Part shown: positions 57,754-64,000 of the stretch, piece after piece
Layout: the number at the start of each line of letters is the position of its first letter
Position numbering within the stretch: the first letter of the stretch is position 1
Origin: Streptococcus oralis
Lineage (GTDB): Bacteria; Bacillota; Bacilli; Lactobacillales; Streptococcaceae
Direction of reading: 5' to 3'
NCBI RefSeq assembly: GCF_016028255.1
Contig: NZ_CP065707.1
Span: 186,001-250,000, forward strand
DNA: 64,000 bases
Notes under the pieces: generated by a model
What the model was told of the DNA's origin: nothing
The model's database searches: none
Seen by the model: only the letters and a program-made list of their open reading frames with translations
Program-made: the position numbers and the translations under genes

Positions 57754-59442
57754 ATGAGTACAAAAAAACTGATTGCTAGTGAATTGGCTAGCGTCATCGA
57801 TAGCCTAGATCAAGAGGCTATTTTAAATTTACTAGAACAACCAAAAAACTCTGACATGGGAGATATCGCTTTTCCTGCTTTCTCACTTGCAAAAGTCGAA
57901 CGCAAAGCCCCTCAAATGATTGCTGCTGAAATCGCTGAAAAAATCAACAGCCAAGCCTTTGAAAAAGTTGTTGCAACTGGCCCTTACGTCAACTTCTTCC
58001 TTGATAAAGCTGCCATTTCTGGAGCAGTTATCAAAGAGATCATCGAAAAAGGATCTGACTACGCTCAACAAACGGAAGGCAAAGAGCAAAATATCACGAT
58101 TGACCTATCAAGTCCAAACATCGCAAAACCTTTCTCAGTAGGTCACTTACGTTCAACTGTTATCGGAGATGCTCTTTCTAATATCTTTAAGAAAATGGGC
58201 TACAACACTATTAAAATCAACCACCTTGGAGACTGGGGTAAACAGTTTGGTCTTCTCATGGTTGCTTATAAAAAATGGGGAAGTAAGGAAGCCGTAGAAG
58301 CTAATCCAATTGACGAATTGTTAAAATTGTACGTTCGCATCAATGCTGAAATCGAAAATGACCCAGCTCTTGATGATGAAGGACGTCTCTGGTTTAAAAA
58401 ATTGGAAGATGGCGATCCAGAAGCGACTCAACTTTGGCAGTGGTTCCGTGACGAAAGTTTGGTTGAGTTCAACCGCATTTACAAACTGTTGAACGTTGAA
58501 TTTGACAGCTTAAACGGGGAGGCCTTCTATAATGACAAGATGGACGAAGCCGTGCAAATCCTTGAAGAAAAAGGTTTGCTAGAAGAATCACGCGGAGCTA
58601 GCATTGTCAACCTCGATGATGTTGAACTTCCACCCGCTATGATTAAGAAATCTGACGGTGCAACTCTCTACATCACACGTGACATTGCAACAGCTATCTA
58701 CCGTGCACGTACTTACAATTTTGTTAAAAATGTCTACGCAGTTGGTCAAGAGCAGTCTAACCACTTTAAACAGTTAAAAGCCGTCTTGAAAAAAATGGGA
58801 TTTGACTGGAGCGATGATATGATTCACGTAGACTTCGGTTTGGTAACCAAGAATCGTCAAAAGCTCTCTACTCGTAAAGGAAATATCATCCTGCTCGAAC
58901 CTACCCTTCAGGAAGCTATCAGCCGTGCCAAAGCACAAATCGAAGCGAAAAATCCTGACCTCGAAAACAAGGAACAGGTTGCCCAAGCTGTCGGAGTGGG
59001 AGCTGTTAAATTCTACGACCTCAAGACTGACCGCCGAAATGGTTACGACTTTGACCTCGAAGCTATGGTTTCCTTTGAAGGAGAAACTGGTCCATACATC
59101 CAATACGCTTACGCTCGTATTCAGTCTCTACTTAGAAAAGCAGACTTCCAACCAAATGCTCAAGCAAATTACAGTCTAAATGATGCTGAAAGCTGGGAAA
59201 TTATCAAACTTCTCCAAGACTTTGCCCGTGTCATCAAACGCGCATCTGTTAACTATGATCCGTCGCTAATCGCTAAATACGCAATCAGCTTGGCTCAAGC
59301 TTTCAACAAATACTATGCTCACACTCGTATCTTGGATGAAAGTCCAGAGCGTGACAGCCGTCTAGCCCTCAGCTACGCAACAGCTGTTGTTCTCAAAGAA
59401 GCCCTTCGTTTGCTTGGAGTAGAAGCACCAGAGAAGATGTGA
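57754..59442 (+). CDS. argS: Arginyl-tRNA synthetase
   Basis: 562-aa class I synthetase charging tRNA-Arg. The N-terminal Add-1 domain, the HIGH-like [12 protein letters not shown] motif, the ArgRS-specific KLSTRKGN in place of KMSKS, and the anticodon-binding DALR domain ending in [14 protein letters not shown] before the ATG. Followed by 500 bp of unusual hairpins before the next gene. Confidence 0.98.
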   Translation: MSTKKLIASELASVIDSLDQEAILNLLEQPKNSDMGDIAFPAFSLAKVERKAPQMIAAEIAEKINSQAFEKVVATGPYVNFFLDKAAISGAVIKEIIEKGSDYAQQTEGKEQNITIDLSSPNIAKPFSVGHLRSTVIGDALSNIFKKMGYNTIKINHLGDWGKQFGLLMVAYKKWGSKEAVEANPIDELLKLYVRINAEIENDPALDDEGRLWFKKLEDGDPEATQLWQWFRDESLVEFNRIYKLLNVEFDSLNGEAFYNDKMDEAVQILEEKGLLEESRGASIVNLDDVELPPAMIKKSDGATLYITRDIATAIYRARTYNFVKNVYAVGQEQSNHFKQLKAVLKKMGFDWSDDMIHVDFGLVTKNRQKLSTRKGNIILLEPTLQEAISRAKAQIEAKNPDLENKEQVAQAVGVGAVKFYDLKTDRRNGYDFDLEAMVSFEGETGPYIQYAYARIQSLLRKADFQPNAQANYSLNDAESWEIIKLLQDFARVIKRASVNYDPSLIAKYAISLAQAFNKYYAHTRILDESPERDSRLALSYATAVVLKEALRLLGVEAPEKM

Positions 59443-59514
59443 TTCAGTACTAACAATTGGAACTAAAGTTCCTAATTGTTAGACGCTAGCCGCTTATATG
59501 CGGACTAGCTAACT

Positions 59515-59739
59515 GCTTCACTAGTCATGACCCCTAAATATAATCGATTTAGAGGCCATGACGTCGTAACTATGGTGATTTGGCTTGGCGCTTCACTAGT
59601 TCTGGGACATAAATATTATCGATTTATGTCCCAGAACGTCGTAACCAGTACGAATTGCCTAAACGTTTTACTAATTCACCAAACCAAATGAAATCGGTTT
59701 GGTTTGGTTCATGTCGTAATCTTTAAATCACTTAATTGC
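59515..59739 (+). repeat. Three tandem 75-bp hairpin modules with variable arms
   Basis: Modules start at 59515, 59590 and 59665. Each has the flank GYTTYACTA, a 16-nt arm, a 7-nt loop ending ATCG (ATAATCG, ATTATCG, GAAATCG), a 16-nt complementary arm, and GTCGTAAY, with 19-nt spacers. The arms differ (10 of 16 and 8 of 16 positions shared between neighbours), yet they pair at 14, 16 and 14 of 16 positions. Five base pairs change on both sides between modules 1 and 2 and eight between 2 and 3. Not CRISPR: what is conserved is the flanks and loop. Confidence 0.85.
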
Positions 59740-59895
59740 AAAGCAATCTAAGTAACTAACGCCAAATCCTATTCGGTCTTTGAGTTGGTGCTTTACTAGT
59801 CTTCATTAAAAATTGGACGGACGTTTCGGTTAAAGGTCAAGACCGTCTTGTTTTATCTGTCGGATACCTGTTCCGCTAGTCTAATCACTTAGTTG

Positions 59896-59924
59896 AAAAG
59901 CGAAAATTTCTTTCGCTTTTCTTA
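59896..59924 (+). terminator. Terminator ending the hairpin region
   Basis: AAAAGCGAAA pairs with TTTCGCTTTT, followed by CTTAT; also usable on the minus strand. Confidence 0.7.
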
Positions 59925-59960
59925 TACCATCAACTTTTTTATCAAACCAGGAGAAATTTT

Positions 59961-60206
59961 ATGAGCCAGTATGCTTATATCTTAGTTCTTATCAGTCTTG
60001 TCGTTCTTTTTCTCATCAATAAATACGAAAAAGAAAAACTTCAACAACTCCTTCAGGAACAGCTTCTGAAGGACGAAGCTTTCAAAACAGACATACGCGA
60101 AAGGATCCAAACAACGGAAAATATCAATGATGTGATTGACTACATCAATAAAGGTTACCGTTTGGGACTCCTGCTTTCTAAGGAAATCACTGAGCAACTG
60201 AAATAA
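59961..60206 (+). CDS. Small membrane protein with a coiled-coil tail
   Basis: 81 aa. One N-terminal transmembrane helix (about 4-20), then an acidic/basic helical region (KYEKEKLQQLLQEQLLKDEA) and a C-terminal DVIDYINKGYRLGLLLSKEI segment. CAGGAG before the ATG; terminator after. Topology: short outside or cytosolic N-terminus, tail in the cytosol. No family recognised. Confidence 0.8.
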   Translation: MSQYAYILVLISLVVLFLINKYEKEKLQQLLQEQLLKDEAFKTDIRERIQTTENINDVIDYINKGYRLGLLLSKEITEQLK

Positions 60207-60208
60207 GG

Positions 60209-60239
60209 GAATCCGAGAAGCTTTTTTCTCGGATTTTTT
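60209..60239 (+). terminator. Terminator of the 81-aa gene
   Basis: GAATCCGAGAA pairs with TTCTCGGATT, followed by TTTTAC. Confidence 0.85.
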
Positions 60240-60322
60240 ACTCCCATCAATACCATTTCTTTTTGATAATCATATCTTTCATATGATTTTTCTGAAATTT
60301 TCTAAATTTTTCAAAAATTCTC

Positions 60323-60351
60323 TTGCATTTTTCATAAGTTTCTTGTAGAAT
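60323..60351 (+). promoter_or_regulatory. Promoter of the NRAMP-like gene
   Basis: TTGCAT (60323-60328), 17-bp spacer, TAGAAT (60346-60351). A small stem-loop TTCAGA-TTAT-TCTGAA lies just downstream in the leader. Confidence 0.65.
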
Positions 60352-60401
60352 AGTAGCTATCTATTCAGATTATTCTGAAAATTCAAAAACGGGAGGTTTT
60401 T

Positions 60402-61664
60402 ATGTCACAAGTTACTTCATCACACCAATCTACCTGGACAAGCAAGCTGAAAGCAATGGGACCCGGGATCCTAATGGCTTCCGCTGCAGTCGGAGGTTCT
60501 CACATCGTATCCTCCACTCAAGCCGGTGGTTCTTATGGATGGTCGCTGCTTCTCTTGGTCATCTTAGCCAATGTTTTTAAATATCCATTTTTCCGTTTTG
60601 GTGCCGAATATACTGCCGACACTGGTAAAACCCTGGTCGAAGGTTATGCCGAAAAAGGAAAACTCTATCTCTGGATTTTCTTTATTCTCAATGTCTTTTC
60701 TGCCTTGGTCAATACTGCCGGTGTTGCCATCCTTTGCTCAGCCATCATTGCTAGCGCCTTTCCAATGATTGGTCTTAGCATCACTCAATGGTCCCTTATC
60801 CTTGTTGCGGTCATTTGGGCTATGTTGCTCTTTGGAGGCTACAAACTATTGGACGGTATGGCAAAATGGATCATGTCTGCCTTGACTATTGCAACTGTTC
60901 TTGCCGTCATCATTGCTGCCGTTAAGCACCCAGAATACAGCTCTGATTTTATCGAGAAAACACCTTGGCAAATGGCAGCCCTACCCTTTATCGTTTCCCT
61001 TCTAGGCTGGATGCCTGCTCCTATTGAAATTTCAGCCATCAACTCACTTTGGTCAGCCGAAAAGAAAAAGACCGTTAACTTTAATACAGAGGATGCTCTG
61101 TTCGACTTTAACGTTGGGTACATTGGGACTGCTATCCTGGCTGTATTCTTTGTGGCACTAGGAGCACTGATTCAGTATCCTACAGGACAAGCGGTTGAAG
61201 CTGCTTCAGCCAAGTACATCTCGCAATTTGTGGGCATGTATGCCTCTGTCCTTGGCGAATGGTCTCGATATTTGATTACCTTTATCGCCTTTCTCTGTAT
61301 CTTTGGGACAGTAATTACTGTTATCGATGGCTATTCACGTGTCAATCAGGCCTCCCTTCAACTCTTGGCAAATCAAAAAGAGGATAATCGTAAATCTTTG
61401 AACATCTGGATGACCATCACAGCTATCATTGGTATCGTCATCATCAAGTTCTTTGCCGGTCAAGTTTCAACCATGCTCCGCTTTGCCATGATTGGATCTT
61501 TTCTGACAACACCATTCTTTGCCCTTTTGAACTATGTGTTGGTGACAGGTGAAAATAAAAATCTTCCTTCTTGGCTAAAACTCCTCGCAATCGCAGGATT
61601 GATTTTCCTCTTTGGCTTTGCTATTTTCTTTATCTATGCACTTGCCATCGGAAAAGCAGGTTAG
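60402..61664 (+). CDS. Atypical NRAMP-family transporter
   Basis: 420 aa with about 11 transmembrane helices and the NRAMP fold (GPGILMASAA start, ANVFKYPFFRFGAEYTADTGKTLVEGY region). The metal-binding DPGN of helix 1 is replaced by GGSH (31-34), and helix 6 has MPAP where canonical members have MPH. So a Mn2+/Fe2+ substrate should not be assumed. Magnesium-type or non-metal NRAMP relatives are alternatives. GGGAGG before the ATG, terminator after. Confidence 0.85.
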   Translation: MSQVTSSHQSTWTSKLKAMGPGILMASAAVGGSHIVSSTQAGGSYGWSLLLLVILANVFKYPFFRFGAEYTADTGKTLVEGYAEKGKLYLWIFFILNVFSALVNTAGVAILCSAIIASAFPMIGLSITQWSLILVAVIWAMLLFGGYKLLDGMAKWIMSALTIATVLAVIIAAVKHPEYSSDFIEKTPWQMAALPFIVSLLGWMPAPIEISAINSLWSAEKKKTVNFNTEDALFDFNVGYIGTAILAVFFVALGALIQYPTGQAVEAASAKYISQFVGMYASVLGEWSRYLITFIAFLCIFGTVITVIDGYSRVNQASLQLLANQKEDNRKSLNIWMTITAIIGIVIIKFFAGQVSTMLRFAMIGSFLTTPFFALLNYVLVTGENKNLPSWLKLLAIAGLIFLFGFAIFFIYALAIGKAG

Positions 61665-61672
61665 TTCACAAA

Positions 61673-61699
61673 GCAGCACCCTCGTCTGGGTGCCTTTTT
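61673..61699 (+). terminator. Terminator of the NRAMP-like gene
   Basis: GCACCC-TCGTCT-GGGTGC followed by CTTTTTC. Confidence 0.85.
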
Positions 61700-61707
61700 C
61701 TGCATTC

Positions 61708-61736
61708 AAAAGGCAGTTGAGAAAATCCAACTGCCT
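61708..61736 (-). terminator. Terminator of nrdI
   Basis: AGGCAGTTG pairs with CAACTGCCT, followed on the minus strand by TTTTG. Confidence 0.75.
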
Positions 61737-61748
61737 ACTTGAACGATT

Positions 61749-62219
61749 CTAACTTTCTGAACCCAATCCATATAAGTCCGCGATAATCGCTGCGACCTTT
61801 TTAATATCTCCCAGCATTCCACGCATTTCAAAGTCTGCTAGGACCGGGAAACCAAAGCGCTGGCTGTACTGCTTGGCAGTCAGACAGTACTGGTTATTAA
61901 AATTGCGATTACCAGAGCCCACTACACCAAAACACTTACTGGCATTGTCTCCATAGGCGATAAAATCACCCACTGGAGTCGTTAAAATCTCAACATCGCC
62001 GTTATTGACACCATTTCCACCTTCTAGATAAGTTGGTAAAAAGGCGACATAAGGATGATCCATCTCAAAGAAATCTTTCCCTTCCTTGACTAGATCCTTG
62101 ATATGAATCTTTTGTACCTCAATCCCTTCGTACTGAGACAGGAGATAGTCCTTGAGTCGGGTTACAAAACTCTCTGTATTCCCACTCAAACTGATATACA
62201 CTAAGGATATTTTTTTCAT
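61749..62219 (-). CDS. nrdI: Ribonucleotide reductase flavoprotein NrdI
   Basis: 156-aa flavodoxin-like protein (FMN loop SLSGNTESF, GSGNRNFNNQYC). NrdI supplies superoxide to build the dimanganese cofactor of class Ib NrdF. Its partners nrdEF are not in the window, as in pneumococci where nrdI stands alone. Terminator downstream. Confidence 0.92.
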   Translation of the reverse strand: MKKISLVYISLSGNTESFVTRLKDYLLSQYEGIEVQKIHIKDLVKEGKDFFEMDHPYVAFLPTYLEGGNGVNNGDVEILTTPVGDFIAYGDNASKCFGVVGSGNRNFNNQYCLTAKQYSQRFGFPVLADFEMRGMLGDIKKVAAIIADLYGLGSES

Positions 62220-62296
62220 TTTGACCTCGATTTTTATGTTTACGATATAAAAAGAACTAACAAGATTGTAACTTGATAGTTCCCTTTTGTCAATAC

Positions 62297-62830
62297 TTAG
62301 GCGGCTTCTTCTGCTTCAACTTCCTCAGACAAATCTTTTTGTTGACGCCACATCTTGTAAAAGACAATGGCAAGGAAGAGGACATTGATAACAACAAATA
62401 AAATCGTTGTTCCCTTTCCAAGGACTTCTGTTCCTAGTCGCAAAGTCTCATCACGGATAGCTTGTACAGCATCTTGCATACCCATATAAGTATAAATCGA
62501 ACCAACAATGGCAAGCAAAACATAAGCAATGTAAGCATAATTTGCATATTGCAAATGATTACGAACCAAGAGCACAATACCTGCGACTACTAAAATCGCA
62601 GATAAAATAATCAAAACGATGTTAACAGTCGAATGCGATAATTCAGCTGTCTTATGTAGATAATTAATCGTATCCTCCAGCTGCTGAGCGCTAATGCCTT
62701 GTACTTGTGCTTGACTGGCACCTAGTGCTTCTTTACTAGGTACTGGACTTAGTATTCCAAACAAAGACATAGCTGAAATCAATGCTGATAGGACTAATAA
62801 AACCCAAAGATAAATAGGTTTCTTTTTCAT
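62297..62830 (-). CDS. Four-helix membrane protein of unknown function
   Basis: 177 aa. Helices at about 7-28, 68-89, 94-116 and 139-161, between them an extracellular Gln/Ala-rich segment (ASQAQVQGISAQQL), and an acidic tail (EEVEAEEAA). The ribosome binding site and start (AAGGAGG, ATGAAAAAGAAA) are complementary to the anti-start segment of csRNA copy 1 over 15 bases. Upstream of it is the response-regulator gene. Function unknown. Confidence 0.8.
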   Translation of the reverse strand: MKKKPIYLWVLLVLSALISAMSLFGILSPVPSKEALGASQAQVQGISAQQLEDTINYLHKTAELSHSTVNIVLIILSAILVVAGIVLLVRNHLQYANYAYIAYVLLAIVGSIYTYMGMQDAVQAIRDETLRLGTEVLGKGTTILFVVINVLFLAIVFYKMWRQQKDLSEEVEAEEAA

Positions 62831-62890
62831 AATTTTTCCTCCTTAAGGTATTTTGGACATTATAGCATTTTTTGCACGTAAATACAAGTT

Positions 62891-64000
62891 TTACAGGGAA
62901 CTTTCGACTTGTTTGCGGTAAGCTTTTGGTGATTTTCCGCACAATTTACGGAAAACCTTGTAGAAATATCCAACATTGCTGTAACCAACAGCATAGCAAA
63001 CATCTTCAATACTATCATTGGTTGAAAGCAAGAGCTGTTGCGCTGCCTTAATCCGCTGTTTGTTGAGCAATTCTGCGAAGGTTGAGTTGGTTTCTCGCTT
63101 GATTAACTGACCGAGGTAGACAGGATTGATAAAGAGATCCTTGCTGATATCCTTAAGCGAGAGCTCTTTCTGATAATCACGCCCGATGACTTCAAGAACA
63201 CTCACCACATTTTCATTCATGCGGTACTGACCAAAAAACTTAGTCAAGGTTTCTTTGATGTAGGCAACCAATTCTTTAAAGGAGTTAATAGCATGGATGG
63301 CTTTGACAATCTCGGTCATATCATCCGCTTTTAGATGCTCAAACAAGTGGAAGACATCCATGACAAACTGAGTAAAGAGTTGTTTGGTGATGGCCACGCG
63401 CGGAGTATTCTCCAAAACGACCTTCTCCAGCAGGGTTAATTCCTCGATGATTTGATTGATATTCCCTTGGATAATCACGCGATAAATCGGTTCGTAATAA
63501 GCAAATAGACTCTCGGATTTTTCTAGATTGACAGAACCGTAAAAGAGGGCTTTTTCTGCGTTGATCTTCCATTTTTCAAAGGCTTGTTGGTAGGGCGCTT
63601 CAAATGGTGTCACGACGATGCCATCCAGTGGTTGATCAGAGATAAAAATCTGCCAGTCTTGACCTAAAACATAGTAAGGAATAGTGAAAGAGCCTTGCTT
63701 TTCCTTGGATAGACCAATCCACCAGCTGTCTTTGCCCGCTAAGAAGTTGATAAAGCCCTCTTCGTCCAATTCTTGGCTGAGAGTTTGGCTTTGCTCCACC
63801 TTTTCCTGAAGCTGTCTCGCAATTTTTTCTAATAGATGACTCAACTCCACCTTATCCACTGGCTTCACCAGATAATCCACGACACTAAGGTTCATGGCTT
63901 TTTTGACGTACTCAAACTCCTGATAACCTGACAGCAAGATATAATAGGTATCTGGAAGCAGCTCCTTCATTTCCTTAATCATCTCAAGCCCTGTCTTATC
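62891..64000 (-). CDS. YesN-type response regulator, 5' end outside the window
   Basis: The frame is open to the window edge. What remains is the end of a receiver domain (ILLSGYQEFEYVKKAMNLSVVDYLVKPVD with the conserved lysine), a long middle section and a C-terminal AraC-type double helix-turn-helix (KDISKDLFINPVYLGQLIKR; YAVGYSNVGYFYKVFRK). It matches the position of pneumococcal RR07, next to nrdI. Its kinase should lie beyond 64000. Targets unknown. Confidence 0.88.
   Translation of the reverse strand, partial: DKTGLEMIKEMKELLPDTYYILLSGYQEFEYVKKAMNLSVVDYLVKPVDKVELSHLLEKIARQLQEKVEQSQTLSQELDEEGFINFLAGKDSWWIGLSKEKQGSFTIPYYVLGQDWQIFISDQPLDGIVVTPFEAPYQQAFEKWKINAEKALFYGSVNLEKSESLFAYYEPIYRVIIQGNINQIIEELTLLEKVVLENTPRVAITKQLFTQFVMDVFHLFEHLKADDMTEIVKAIHAINSFKELVAYIKETLTKFFGQYRMNENVVSVLEVIGRDYQKELSLKDISKDLFINPVYLGQLIKRETNSTFAELLNKQRIKAAQQLLLSTNDSIEDVCYAVGYSNVGYFYKVFRKLCGKSPKAYRKQVESSL

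Larger units (their letters stand above)
59443..59960 (+). other. 518-bp noncoding region of stem-loops after argS
   Basis: No gene. In order: a 14-bp stem-loop (59450-59482), a 9-bp stem-loop with one bulge (59485-59509), three 75-bp modules (59515-59720), a 10-bp stem-loop (59730-59753), a degenerate module (from 59790) and a terminator (59896-59924). If argS is not terminated earlier, this is a 3' leader of over 450 nt. Confidence 0.7.

Noticed and set aside
59443-59960. The repeated hairpins after argS as a CRISPR array or integron attC sites
   Set aside because: In CRISPR the repeats are identical and the spacers unrelated; here flanks and loop are kept and the arms covary. The ends do not fit the RYYYAAC/GTTRRRY core sites of attC, and no cas or integrase gene is near.

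Overview
The window looks like the chromosome of a mitis-group Streptococcus, close to S. pneumoniae, S. mitis or S. oralis. This is my inference from AT-rich Firmicute sequence, strong AGGAGG-type ribosome binding sites, proteins that read almost like pneumococcal ones (HexA-like MutS, UvrA, LeuS, NrdD, Ccs4), three CiaR-driven small RNAs of the pneumococcal csRNA type, and a competence box. I see no rRNA, tRNA, CRISPR array, prophage or complete insertion sequence.

Layout. 1-10.5 kb, nearly all minus strand: the end of a DMT-type transporter gene, a Gtf3-like glucosyltransferase, a nucleotidyltransferase-ruvB pair, two tandem csRNA genes, two GNAT acetyltransferases, leuS, a histidine phosphatase, a third csRNA gene, and a UPF0210/ACT-domain pair. 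10.3-25.6 kb, minus: the S10-spc-alpha ribosomal supercluster from rpsJ to rplQ with secY, adk, infA and rpoA. It ends in an L17-downstream-element-like RNA and a long terminator. Its gaps hold four copies of a ~106-bp repeat and one 59-aa gene of unknown function. 25.7-31.7 kb, minus: a uridine-kinase-like gene, the anaerobic ribonucleotide reductase genes (nrdD, a 46-aa gene, a GNAT gene, nrdG) behind probable NrdR boxes, and the competence-induced ccs4 gene behind a combox and a 47-aa gene. 31.8-39 kb, minus: cls, an iron-type alcohol dehydrogenase, lipoprotein genes, folC, the ireB-ruvX-DUF1292 operon and spx. 39.2-46.1 kb, minus: mgtA behind an M-box riboswitch and a possible leader peptide, then pepP and uvrA.

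46.2-49.4 kb, plus: corA, a DUF1129 membrane protein, an S66 peptidase and a SemiSWEET transporter. 49.5-57.6 kb: the DNA-repair genes tag, ruvA, mutL, mutS and then argR, all minus, with two plus-strand regulatory units between them (an XRE-type regulator and a LytTR/DUF3021 pair). 57.7-61.7 kb, plus: argS, a remarkable array of 75-bp hairpin modules, a small membrane protein and an atypical NRAMP-family transporter. 61.7-64 kb, minus: nrdI, a membrane protein and a truncated YesN-type response regulator.

The most unusual structures are: (1) the array at 59515-59720 after argS, with three modules of identical geometry (9-nt flank, 16-nt arm, 7-nt loop, 16-nt arm, GTCGTAAY, 19-nt spacer) whose arms differ but stay complementary; (2) the mgtA leader, where an M-box and terminator precede a 23-codon open frame with an acidic/proline DDHPEP stretch, reminiscent of enterobacterial MgtL; (3) the ribosomal-operon repeats, whose central stems also change in a compensatory way; (4) the 59-aa gene inside the spc operon; (5) an NRAMP relative lacking the DPGN motif.
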